Shown here: positions 36,625 to 44,490 of the stretch, one piece after another | Position numbering within the stretch: the first letter of the stretch is position 1 | How the letters are laid out: every line of letters begins with the position of its first letter | Source of the DNA: Granulosicoccus sp045110515 | GTDB lineage: Bacteria; Pseudomonadota; Gammaproteobacteria; Granulosicoccales; Granulosicoccaceae | DNA: 64,000 nt | Assembly (NCBI GenBank): GCA_045110515.1 | Contig: JBGCGD010000061.1 | Span: forward strand, 34,248 to 98,247 | Direction of reading: 5' to 3' | The notes under the pieces: generated by a model | Databases searched by the model: none | What the model was told of the DNA's origin: nothing | What the model saw: the letters and a program-made list of their open reading frames with translations, nothing else | Translations under genes and position numbers: made by a program

Positions 36625-36987
36625 TTATATTGTGACCTGATCCAGTGAGCCGCCGCTTTCAACAAACTCCTTGACCCACAACGGCTGGCGACCACGTCCT
36701 GTCCAAGTCTCGCTTGAATCAGCAGGATTTTTGTACTTGGGGGCAACCTTGCCACGCTTTTTTGAAGGCTTCTTTGCCGCAGTTCTAACGGGCTTAGGAT
36801 TTCGAATTTTAATGGTGTCCTCCCCAAGGAGTTCATGCAATTCAAATCCGCTTTTGCGCGCAACAGTGACTAGCTTTGCAAGTGTTGCTTTCTTATCGCG
36901 AGCCTCTTTCGACTTTATAATCCTTTGTATTTTGTCTACTTCTTTATTTAGTTTATCTAACGACCAATTCGAATAATTAGTAGCCAT
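36625..36987 (-). CDS. H-NS family nucleoid-associated protein
   Basis: 120 residues. An N-terminal coiled coil (LDKLNKEVDKIQRIIKSKEARDK) gives dimers, a Lys-rich linker (about 65-85) follows, and the C-terminal domain has YKNPADSSETWTGRGRQPLWVKE, the H-NS DNA-binding pattern where the GRGRQP loop enters the minor groove of AT-rich DNA. It should silence AT-rich or acquired genes. It is closer to the BpH3/Bordetella-Xanthomonas type of H-NS than to the enterobacterial one, judging by the linker. The upstream region is itself AT-rich, which would allow autoregulation. Confidence 0.9.
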   Translation of the reverse strand: MATNYSNWSLDKLNKEVDKIQRIIKSKEARDKKATLAKLVTVARKSGFELHELLGEDTIKIRNPKPVRTAAKKPSKKRGKVAPKYKNPADSSETWTGRGRQPLWVKEFVESGGSLDQVTI

Positions 36988-37340
36988 TCTTACTCTCAGT
37001 TACCCCTAAACAATTTAAAATACTCGTAAACGGAGTCTGAACCCCGCCAACAATATATATTTGATACGTTACATTGTAAACATCTATCACATTAATAATT
37101 TAATAAAACATGAATCTCCATTGACAGGACTTTATAAAACAACAGGCGTTAATAAATTATGTAGTTTTAATACACAATCAATTATTCGATATTATATTTC
37201 GCTATAGAGATTTTTCTGCCAAGCTAGGGATAGATAAAAACCACACCCTATGTGGCGCGCTGTCCCACAAGCGCTTTATGTCGGATCGAATTGGCATGAG
37301 CACCTATACTCTGCAGTATCTATGACTTTCGGAGCGCCTC
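36988..37340. other. AT-rich divergent region upstream of the H-NS-like gene
   Basis: 353 bases, clearly AT-rich, between the H-NS-like gene and a small membrane-protein gene. It must carry the promoter of the former. A TTGACA at about 37119 has no -10 at normal spacing. A frame at 37250-37492 overlaps the next gene in another frame and is not credible. I see no RNA gene. Confidence 0.4.
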
Positions 37341-37748
37341 ATGCGCTTTTTCTTATCAATACCGTTGTTTTTCTACCTATTGATTGCCGCCAATCTGGTT
37401 ATGCTGACCGGACCTATCGATCAGTCGATGTTGAACGTCATAATTTACGAGTTCAAACTGCCGTCGCAGCGCGAGGTGATTCTGACCGTTAGCGATGCTT
37501 TTATCATCACTAGCATTTTCTTTCTTTATATCGAAACCTTTAAAGCAACCCGTACGTCGGTTATATCGATTATTGACCACGCGTTTTCACTGCTGGCATT
37601 CATCATTTTCTTAATCGAGTTTCTAGTCATTCCAAGACTCGGCAACCCGACGTTTCTCATTATGACTATTGCCTCTTTAATGGACGTGGTCCTGGGATTC
37701 ACGGTTACCATATCGACCGCGAAGCGAGATTTTACGATGGGTGGCTAA
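37341..37748 (+). CDS. Small multi-pass membrane protein of unknown function
   Basis: 135 residues with four hydrophobic segments (about 3-23, 47-66, 75-97 and 102-122) and short charged loops. The topology resembles small integral membrane proteins such as PsiE- or YqjF-like families, but no diagnostic motif is visible, so I do not name a family. It starts at the ATG at 37341 and converges with rimO. A real gene is likely because membrane topology is regular and no longer frame competes. Confidence 0.65.
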   Translation: MRFFLSIPLFFYLLIAANLVMLTGPIDQSMLNVIIYEFKLPSQREVILTVSDAFIITSIFFLYIETFKATRTSVISIIDHAFSLLAFIIFLIEFLVIPRLGNPTFLIMTIASLMDVVLGFTVTISTAKRDFTMGG

Positions 37749-37768
37749 AATTGCTCCAGCTAGTAAGC

Positions 37769-37790
37769 CACTAGTTTTAAAAAGCTAGTG
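37769..37790. repeat. Inverted repeat between convergent genes
   Basis: CACTAG and CTAGTG flank TTTTAAAAAG. It lies between the stops of the membrane-protein gene and rimO. It may be a weak bidirectional terminator, but it has no G/C-rich stem and no proper T-run outside the stem. Confidence 0.3.
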
Positions 37791-37805
37791 ACGTGAAGTG
37801 AGATT

Positions 37806-39134
37806 CTACTCCCCGACTATCTCACCAAACAAATCGTGCTCATCTGCCCGCACCACATCCACTTCAATAAAATCGCCTGCCTCGATTTCGTAGTCATCAA
37901 CCGGGACATGAACCACGCCGTCAATCTCAGGGGCATCTGCGCTACTACGTGCAATAGCATGCTCACCTTCCACTGAGTCAATTAGGACTACTTGCCGGCT
38001 TCCAACTTTGGCTTGTAAACGCTCTGCACTGATGGCGGCCTGAGTTTCCATAAAACGCTGAAGCCGCTCTTGTTTAACTTCTTCAGGCACTGCATTTTCC
38101 AACTCATTGGCTTTAGCACCTTCTACGGGTGAGTAGGCAAAGCAACCCACTCTGTCCAATTGCGCTTCGTGAAGGAATTCGATTAAGTGCTCGAAGTCTT
38201 CTTCTGTTTCACCTGGAAAGCCTGCTATAAACGTGCTTCTGATAGTTAGTTCGGGGCAGATCTCTCGCCACGCTTTAATACGCGTTAAATTGTTTTCAGA
38301 GGCCGCAGGTCTTTTCATACTTTTTAAAACACGAGGACTTGCATGCTGAAAAGGAATATCCAAGTAAGGAAGGATTTTTCCTTCCGCCATTAGCGGGATA
38401 ATGTTATCGACATGTGGATAGGGGTACACGTAATGCAAACGTACCCAGATGCCTAGCTCACCCAACGCTTCGCAAAGCTCTTTCATGCGCGTTTTAATGG
38501 GTCGGCCATTCCAAAACGCGGTTTTGTATCGCAAATCGACACCGTAGGCGCTAGTGTCTTGAGAGATGATTAACAGCTCGCGGACACCAGCATTTTTTAA
38601 ACGCTCAGCTTCTGCCATCACATCACCGATGTCACGACTGACTAAATCTCCGCGCATAGACGGGATAATGCAAAAGCTGCAGCGATGGTTGCAGCCTTCA
38701 GAAATTTTTAAGTAGGCATAGTGTCTTGGCGTAAGCTTTATTCCCTGAGGCGGAACGAGGTCTACAAACGGATCGTGTTCCACTTTATTTGGCACATGTT
38801 GGTGCACTGCCCCGACAACTTCTTCATACGCCTGCGGCCCAGTCACCGCTAATACATTCGGGTATTGTTTTTGAATATCTGATGCTTTAACGCCCAAACA
38901 CCCAGTTACGATAACCTTGCCATTCTCATTCAGGGCTTCACCAATAGCATCCATAGATTCTTCTACAGCCGAGTCTATGAAACCGCAGGTATTAACAACG
39001 ACCACGTCGGCAGAGTCGTAGTCCGGCACAACGTCGTAGCCGTCTGTGCGCAGCTGAGTCAGAATGCGTTCGGAGTCCACAAGGGCCTTGGGGCAACCGA
39101 GACTAACGAAACCTACTTTGGGTGATGAACTCAT
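37806..39134 (-). CDS. rimO: Ribosomal protein S12 methylthiotransferase RimO
   Basis: 442 residues. RimO adds a methylthio group to Asp88 (E. coli Asp89) of ribosomal protein S12. The N-terminal UPF0004 domain has the three cluster Cys in SLGCPKALVDSE, NTCGFID and VTGCLG. The radical-SAM CxxxCxxC motif is CNHRCSFC near residue 150. A TRAM domain ends the protein. All six Cys are present and the length matches E. coli (441). It stands alone between metF and a convergent gene. Confidence 0.96.
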   Translation of the reverse strand: MSSSPKVGFVSLGCPKALVDSERILTQLRTDGYDVVPDYDSADVVVVNTCGFIDSAVEESMDAIGEALNENGKVIVTGCLGVKASDIQKQYPNVLAVTGPQAYEEVVGAVHQHVPNKVEHDPFVDLVPPQGIKLTPRHYAYLKISEGCNHRCSFCIIPSMRGDLVSRDIGDVMAEAERLKNAGVRELLIISQDTSAYGVDLRYKTAFWNGRPIKTRMKELCEALGELGIWVRLHYVYPYPHVDNIIPLMAEGKILPYLDIPFQHASPRVLKSMKRPAASENNLTRIKAWREICPELTIRSTFIAGFPGETEEDFEHLIEFLHEAQLDRVGCFAYSPVEGAKANELENAVPEEVKQERLQRFMETQAAISAERLQAKVGSRQVVLIDSVEGEHAIARSSADAPEIDGVVHVPVDDYEIEAGDFIEVDVVRADEHDLFGEIVGE

Positions 39135-39242
39135 GAAAGTGAACTAATTCGGTGATCCCTCATTATACGGTCTAAAGGTGCACCACCTGCACCTAATCCG
39201 ACGATTTAACAGAACCTCGTACACTTCACTTTTGACGCGGCT

Positions 39243-40136
39243 TCATGCCGCTGCTCCCACGTCAGGGCCTCGCTCAGGCTGCTCACCCGCGCTTAACAAC
39301 TGCGCACTGATGTCATAAGCTAAGGCTGATTGATTGAGCGTATAGATATGAAACGCATCAACCCCTTCCGCCATAAGCGTTTGACACAGCTTTAAGCTGT
39401 GCTCAACAGCCAGTTCGTGTTTATCCGCTTTGGTTTGAGCGCCACTAAACTGCTTCGCTAAATCGGGTGACATAGAAGCCCCACATTTTTCGCTAAAACC
39501 CCGAACCTTGGCAAAATCGTGAATAGGCAATATGCCGGGGACCAAGGCTTGATGAATACCAGCAGCCTCAGCCCGGTCGCGAAAGCGCAGAAAGCTCTCT
39601 GCTTCGAAAAAGAATTGCGTAATGGCACGTTGCGCCCCGCAATCCAGCTTTGCCTTGAGTTGCTTGATATCGTTCTGCCAATCTGGGCTTTCCGGGTGGG
39701 CTTCTGGATAGGCCGCGACGCTGATGTCCTGCGCACCGGCCTGATTAAGCAAGGACACGAGCTCTGCCGCATGCCGTAGCCCGTTTGCAGCACTAGGGCT
39801 TTGATTTTTCGAAGATTCTGGCAAATCCCCCCTGAGTGCGAGAAACCGGGTAATTCCCAAACCGTGCAATGTAGCGATCTTGTCCAACAGGCTTTCCCGC
39901 GTTTCACCGGCACAGGTTAAATGGGCTGTAACGGGTACCCGACTGTCTTTCAGCAGTGGTTCTAGAATATCCAAACTGGCCTTAGACGCAGAACCCAAAG
40001 CTCCCCATGTCATTGAAATATAGGAAGGATTGAGCGTCTGAAGGCAGCCAAAGGTGCACCAAAATCGGCGTGTTTGGGCCTCATCGCGCGGAGGGAAGAA
40101 CTCAAACGATATTTCTGGAATACTCATATTCAACAT
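39243..40136 (-). CDS. metF: Methylenetetrahydrofolate reductase MetF
   Basis: 297 residues from the ATG at 40136; a second ATG three codons later is also possible. The TIM-barrel FAD enzyme makes 5-methyltetrahydrofolate for methionine synthesis. Motifs are ISFEFFPPRDE (catalytic Glu region), MTWGALGSA, VTAHLTCAGETRESL and FLALRGDLP, and QFFFEAESFLRF. The upstream 100 bases are AT-rich, with alternating TA. I see no S-adenosylmethionine riboswitch. The start codons lie in a run of overlapping ATGs with no strong ribosome-binding site. Confidence 0.94.
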   Translation of the reverse strand: MLNMSIPEISFEFFPPRDEAQTRRFWCTFGCLQTLNPSYISMTWGALGSASKASLDILEPLLKDSRVPVTAHLTCAGETRESLLDKIATLHGLGITRFLALRGDLPESSKNQSPSAANGLRHAAELVSLLNQAGAQDISVAAYPEAHPESPDWQNDIKQLKAKLDCGAQRAITQFFFEAESFLRFRDRAEAAGIHQALVPGILPIHDFAKVRGFSEKCGASMSPDLAKQFSGAQTKADKHELAVEHSLKLCQTLMAEGVDAFHIYTLNQSALAYDISAQLLSAGEQPERGPDVGAAA

Positions 40137-40244
40137 ATAAGGATATATTTATATATATCGATTATGCGGTAGATTCCTTGATAACTCAAGCTCGAAGTGT
40201 GTACTCCGTTACAGCATTGCCGGAAACTGGCGGATAGCACTCTC

Positions 40245-41156
40245 TCAAGCGCAATCAGCCTGATTTTCAGAAGTCACAGACGTTTGTGGATTCGTGGGGG
40301 TGAACGCATGAGTCGAAACCACACACTGCTGATCCACATAATCGGCCGTATTAATCAGCTCTGTGATTCCACCGAGACCAAATTCATCATCGGCGCAATC
40401 GGTCATCGTCGGAGTACCAGCGTCCGTAGGATTTTCCGGCGCCACTTCTCCGATATCCTCCTGATCGCCTTCATCGGTGCCATTCGTTTCAGATTGTGGG
40501 GCAATGCTTGGCGCGATCGAGGCTAGCACTTCACTCTCCCAAGCATCTGATTGCATACGTACAGTTGCTACAGCTGAAAGCGGAAATTTCTTTTGGTGAT
40601 AGTAATGCGAATTTTTGACATCGATGATCTGCATGGCTTCGGCAATTAGCTCACCGACGACAGGGACCTTCAAGTCAAGCCCGTAGACCACCCGGATCTT
40701 GAGAAGGTTTGCATCTTGAATAGTCAGCCCGGATGCAAAGCCAATTTCATCTGATTTGTGACGCAAATGAGCATTGGGAATGATTCGCTGCTGGGTAACT
40801 GGACTTACCAAGCCCCAATCATCGAATGCCGCAGGCGTCGGGTTAAGGATGCGAAGTTGTGTCGTAGTCGCATCATTTGCATCAACGACTGACTCAGCGA
40901 TCGATAACGCCATGTGCTCTAAACTTGTATCGCCACCTTTTACCGGAGCGAGCCTCTGCCCTAACTCATCTCTCATAACGGCAACTTGTGCATTGTGGGT
41001 CGCACCGGTACGAGCTGCTTCAAACACTGCGTAGTTCAAGGTTGTTTTACCATGATAAATAAGCCCTGCTTGCAGGGTTGCCATACCAATAAGAAGCACC
41101 AATGGTGCAGCAACCAGAAACTCTGCTAATGAAGCTCCGCGTTGTCCTTTCAGCAT
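40245..41156 (-). CDS. TadE-like minor pilin of the Tad locus
   Basis: 303 residues from ATG 41156, with AAGGA eight bases upstream. The N-terminus GQRGASLAEFLV followed by a hydrophobic segment fits a pseudopilin: Gly/ASLAEF gives Glu at +5 for prepilin-peptidase cleavage. The TadE pattern YHGKTTLNYAVFEAARTGA follows. The C-terminal third (about 215-303) is acidic and rich in Pro, Thr and Asn. It is the last gene of the Tad cluster, 14 bases beyond the TPR lipoprotein gene. Presumably a minor structural or initiating component. Confidence 0.82.
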   Translation of the reverse strand: MLKGQRGASLAEFLVAAPLVLLIGMATLQAGLIYHGKTTLNYAVFEAARTGATHNAQVAVMRDELGQRLAPVKGGDTSLEHMALSIAESVVDANDATTTQLRILNPTPAAFDDWGLVSPVTQQRIIPNAHLRHKSDEIGFASGLTIQDANLLKIRVVYGLDLKVPVVGELIAEAMQIIDVKNSHYYHQKKFPLSAVATVRMQSDAWESEVLASIAPSIAPQSETNGTDEGDQEDIGEVAPENPTDAGTPTMTDCADDEFGLGGITELINTADYVDQQCVVSTHAFTPTNPQTSVTSENQADCA

Positions 41157-41170
41157 TCGTAAATTCCTTT

Positions 41171-41725
41171 CTACTCTAATAAAGCATTTAATCTATTCAG
41201 CCTTGTTTCCGCCAAAGCCCGAGATGGATCATTTAAGCTAATTGATTGCAATGAATTGAGTGTGGCTATTTTCGCGCCCAACAAATAGGCGGTTGATAAA
41301 TTAAACCAAGGTTTAAACTGCCCATGGTTATGAGATAGGGACGTTTCATAAGCGTAAATAGCCCGATTTATTTGTCCTGTCCGCGTCAGTGCATTCCCTA
41401 GCCGAAACCAGGCGTAGGCATCTTGTGGAATGGAGGCGAGAATTGCCTCATATAGCTCTATTGCGCTGTTCCAATTTCCCGAATCATAGGCCTCATCGGC
41501 GTTCTCCATTAGCAAAATCATGTTGGTGGAACGACTGTCATTCTGATCGAATTTTCCGAAAGAATGAGTATTCGTCTGTGGCGTGAATGCACAACCATGA
41601 AGAACCAAACTGGACAAAACGATGAGTAGACAAACATATACTGAATACAGCAGATGTGTTTGCGCATTGGGAAACAGGCGTTTGAATTGCCGTTTGGGAA
41701 CGTGCCTGAATGTCATCACGTCCAT
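41171..41725 (-). CDS. TadD-like TPR lipoprotein
   Basis: 184 residues. A hydrophobic segment near residues 27-44 ends in VLHGC, a lipobox, so the mature protein is probably lipid-anchored. Two or three TPR units follow (NADEAYDSGNWNSAIELYEAIL, AWFRLGNALTRTGQINRAIYAYE, FKPWFNLSTAYLLGA). This matches TadD, the pilotin-like TPR lipoprotein needed for secretin assembly in Tad systems. It overlaps the DUF192 gene by ten bases. Confidence 0.82.
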   Translation of the reverse strand: MDVMTFRHVPKRQFKRLFPNAQTHLLYSVYVCLLIVLSSLVLHGCAFTPQTNTHSFGKFDQNDSRSTNMILLMENADEAYDSGNWNSAIELYEAILASIPQDAYAWFRLGNALTRTGQINRAIYAYETSLSHNHGQFKPWFNLSTAYLLGAKIATLNSLQSISLNDPSRALAETRLNRLNALLE

Positions 41726-42108
41726 TCACCATGACTTGGAACGAACTTTTGACCGACGGCAAGTTGAATTCGCGCAGCCGTTCCTTCAGCCATTTCAACA
41801 GCTACCTTGGCACCAAAACACACAACCACACGATTTGGAATGACACTGACTGCTTTAAGAATGACGCCATTTCTATTGACGAAAACGACATCAATTGGGC
41901 ACTTCATACCAAACGTATGAACTGCGTTACAGTGGCGGAGAATGATGGCTTCGGTGGGCCCCAAACTAGGCACGCCATGAATTCCACGAAGGCGTTGATA
42001 AAACGACTTTGCATCGTAGGCGTATAACAGTGGTGCACCCAAACGAGTCAGTGTGACTTTGTTTGACAGATAGGTGGAGCGTAGTTGCTCTTTAAACTCA
42101 GAAAACAC
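41716..42108 (-). CDS. DUF192 family protein in the Tad locus
   Basis: 130 residues from a GTG at 42108 with AAAGGAG eight bases upstream. The DUF192 pattern is clear: ILRHCNAVHTFGMKCPIDVVFVNRNGVIL and EMAEGTAARIQLAVGQKF. The family folds as a small beta-barrel of unknown function. It has no signal peptide. Its 3' end overlaps the TadD-like gene by ten bases, so it is translated as part of the Tad operon; its role in pilus biogenesis is not known to me. Confidence 0.85.
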   Translation of the reverse strand: MFSEFKEQLRSTYLSNKVTLTRLGAPLLYAYDAKSFYQRLRGIHGVPSLGPTEAIILRHCNAVHTFGMKCPIDVVFVNRNGVILKAVSVIPNRVVVCFGAKVAVEMAEGTAARIQLAVGQKFVPSHGEWT

Positions 42109-42142
42109 GTATTATGCTCCTTTAGTAAAGCATCGCCTTACG

Positions 42143-42697
42143 CTAGCTCCCCTGTTGAATCACTGCGAAACTAGCAGCGCCATTGGCAGGTCCAGCCAAC
42201 GCTCTGACTTCTCCGCGAAACGCACAGGACAAATTAATTCTCAGAAGTAACAATTTCGTACCGGTAAATTTATCGGTACGGACTCTGGCAATATCATCAT
42301 CCAGACCGCTTATAAGCTCTGAATCAACGTCGACAACCCCGTTGCCGTTAATATCCTCATACAAAGTAAGTACAGGGCGCCCTGAATACGTATTTTCGGA
42401 GAAATCTGTATAGATACTCACCCACTCATCGCCAATGGGCGAACCGTTGTTAGTTGACAATGCTATGTTCAATGGAACATCTAGATGGTTAGCTTCAAAG
42501 AACTCACACTGACCTGTTGCATTTCTCATCTCGACTATGTCAATCGTGTGTGTCGACGGAGTGAGCATCAACGTTGCGTCATTGGGAACAATTGAATTCG
42601 TGCAGGCGGAGACTCCAACACCCAGAAGTGCCACAGCCCATATTCGTATTCCATTGACATTAAATGTACTGGGTTTGGTCCGTTTCTTAAATTCCAT
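42143..42697 (-). CDS. Tad-locus lipoprotein with an EF-hand-like loop
   Basis: 184 residues from the ATG at 42697 (a TTG two codons upstream is less likely). A hydrophobic segment ending in VGVSAC is a lipobox. The mature part includes DINGNGVVDVDSE, which matches a calcium-binding DxDxNG-like loop of EF-hand/dockerin type. No family is recognised. It lies between tadC and the DUF192 gene on the same strand, so it is probably a Tad-associated envelope lipoprotein. Confidence 0.7.
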   Translation of the reverse strand: MEFKKRTKPSTFNVNGIRIWAVALLGVGVSACTNSIVPNDATLMLTPSTHTIDIVEMRNATGQCEFFEANHLDVPLNIALSTNNGSPIGDEWVSIYTDFSENTYSGRPVLTLYEDINGNGVVDVDSELISGLDDDIARVRTDKFTGTKLLLLRINLSCAFRGEVRALAGPANGAASFAVIQQGS

Positions 42698-42733
42698 TTT
42701 CAATCTATTTCCTGAAATGCGTTATATAAGCGA

Positions 42734-43645
42734 TTAGGAGGGCCACCCATAAGCCCACAAAAGTGGTTCCCAGGTAACCAATCCTTCTTGGATAGCCTTA
42801 CTCAACAAAATAAAGCCAATCACAAACGATGTTGTGGGAAATATGAAAATGACGAGTGGCCCTAGCATTTTCACGGGCGCTTCCATAGCGTTTTTCTCGG
42901 CCAACTGAAAGCGTCGACTTCTCAATTGCTGAGCTTGTTCTCGAAGAATCGGCGCCAAGCTCGCACCACTTTTTTCAGCTTGGACGAGACTTGATACAAT
43001 ACTGGATACAGCAGAACTCCCGATACGATCTGAAAGATCCTTTAAAGCTTCAGCACGCGTTTTCCCGGAACGAATATCCCGCAATACTCGGCTAAATTCT
43101 TTACGCAGTTCTGAGTCACCCGTCTTTTGTACTGCGTGAGTCATACCGCCAGTCAAATTACTTCCGGCTTCTACAGACAACGTGATGATGTCCAAATAAA
43201 ATGGCAGCTCTTTAACGATGGCTTTAGCCCGCTTCTCTGTTAACTCCTTAAGCCATAAATCTGGATACCAATATCCTCCAATAGCGGCTAAAAGCCCTAT
43301 CCAAACCAAACCCTTGAAAATATAAATCAGTATCAATGTGAATAAAAATGAAAAAAACGCGGCAGATATAAATTTAGCTGCAACAAACTGTCGAGGCGAT
43401 ACGCTGTACTCTACTCCTGCATTTTTTAATCGTAGTAAAGTCGACTGCAATCGAGATTCATTAATGAAGCGCCCCATATGAAAGACAAATAGTTGAATAA
43501 ACGGCCATATGAGTCGGAATCCAATGACAGGACGATCGAGGTATTGTCTATCCTCATCCGGTACAGAGCGAAATATCTCTGCAAATAACCACACAGCCAG
43601 CGTAATACCAAAGCCAAATAACACGGAGATGAATAGCGCACTCAT
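42734..43645 (-). CDS. tadC: Tad pilus inner-membrane platform protein TadC
   Basis: 303 residues from the ATG at 43645, which overlaps the tadB stop (ATGA); the open frame extends 26 codons further into tadB but that part is not TadC-like. Four hydrophobic segments and a GspF-type T2SSF domain (about 140-280: LPFYLDIITLSVEAGSNLTGGM, LVQAEKSGASLAPILREQAQQLR) are visible. With TadB it forms the membrane platform that couples the TadA ATPase to pilin extraction. Confidence 0.93.
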   Translation of the reverse strand: MSALFISVLFGFGITLAVWLFAEIFRSVPDEDRQYLDRPVIGFRLIWPFIQLFVFHMGRFINESRLQSTLLRLKNAGVEYSVSPRQFVAAKFISAAFFSFLFTLILIYIFKGLVWIGLLAAIGGYWYPDLWLKELTEKRAKAIVKELPFYLDIITLSVEAGSNLTGGMTHAVQKTGDSELRKEFSRVLRDIRSGKTRAEALKDLSDRIGSSAVSSIVSSLVQAEKSGASLAPILREQAQQLRSRRFQLAEKNAMEAPVKMLGPLVIFIFPTTSFVIGFILLSKAIQEGLVTWEPLLWAYGWPS

Positions 43646-44490
43646 ATGTCGATACTCACGATTTTCTTTATAAGAACACTTCCGATAAAATCCATCGTGA
43701 CTATGACTAGGAGAAAACACCATCCCAACAAACTGGTGAATATGGGGTAAGTCGCTTCTGGTTCGAAATAAATCAGCGGTAGAAGTATCAGAAAAGGCAA
43801 AGCAGATACAACTCGTCCCTGCAGACGCCCTTGAGCGGTCAATGAATCAATTTTTCCTTCCATTTCAATCTTACGCCTAAGAGTCTCAGACAAGCCGGAG
43901 AGAATTTCCGCAAGATTCCCTCCCACTTCGTTTGCGATCATGGCAGCCGACGCAAACAAGTCTATTTCCTCACTTTGGATACGCTCAGCAAGATTCTCTA
44001 AGGCCTCATCAAGCGGGGTTCCCATTCTTTGTTCTCGAAGTAACAATGAAAACTCCTGGCCAAGCGCACCCTCAGCCTCACGAGTGTAAGATTCAACCGC
44101 GTTACTAAACGTCGAGCCTGCTCTCATCGCACCTGAAATTTGAGAAAGCGCATCGGGTAAAGCGGCTTTGATTTTTGATTCTCGCTTGGCCGCCAAATGC
44201 GCGATAACTTTGTAGGGCGCTAATAACGTAAACAACACAGCTGCTAGTACAACAACAAGGCCAGCACCGGACAGCCAAAGCACTAGGGGAAAAATTAACA
44301 GACCAAAACCATAGGCTGCGCTTAACTTTCGAGTATCTGCAAAGATAAATAACTTTCTAAGACTCGACTCAGTCGTGCGCGAAAAGGCTTTGGAATAATT
44401 TTCTACAGAAAATACGGCGCTCTTTAGCGTTAAATATACGAGCAGACTAAAACTGACAAACAGCACCATCTGTATAACGAGTAGTCTCAC
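43642..44490 (-). CDS. tadB: Tad pilus inner-membrane platform protein TadB
   Basis: 282 residues from a GTG at 44490, overlapping the TadA stop (GTGA). An N-terminal membrane segment (about 1-25), two more around 60-95 and a T2SSF domain follow (LPDALSQISGAMRAGSTFSNAVE, IANEVGGNLAEILSGLSETLRRK), then two C-terminal membrane segments. It is the usual partner of TadC. The tight overlaps on both sides show the genes are translated as a unit. Confidence 0.93.
   Translation of the reverse strand: MRLLVIQMVLFVSFSLLVYLTLKSAVFSVENYSKAFSRTTESSLRKLFIFADTRKLSAAYGFGLLIFPLVLWLSGAGLVVVLAAVLFTLLAPYKVIAHLAAKRESKIKAALPDALSQISGAMRAGSTFSNAVESYTREAEGALGQEFSLLLREQRMGTPLDEALENLAERIQSEEIDLFASAAMIANEVGGNLAEILSGLSETLRRKIEMEGKIDSLTAQGRLQGRVVSALPFLILLPLIYFEPEATYPIFTSLLGWCFLLVIVTMDFIGSVLIKKIVSIDI

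Noticed and set aside
37250..37492. 80-codon plus-strand frame
   Set aside because: Overlaps the start of the small membrane protein in another frame and has no supporting features.
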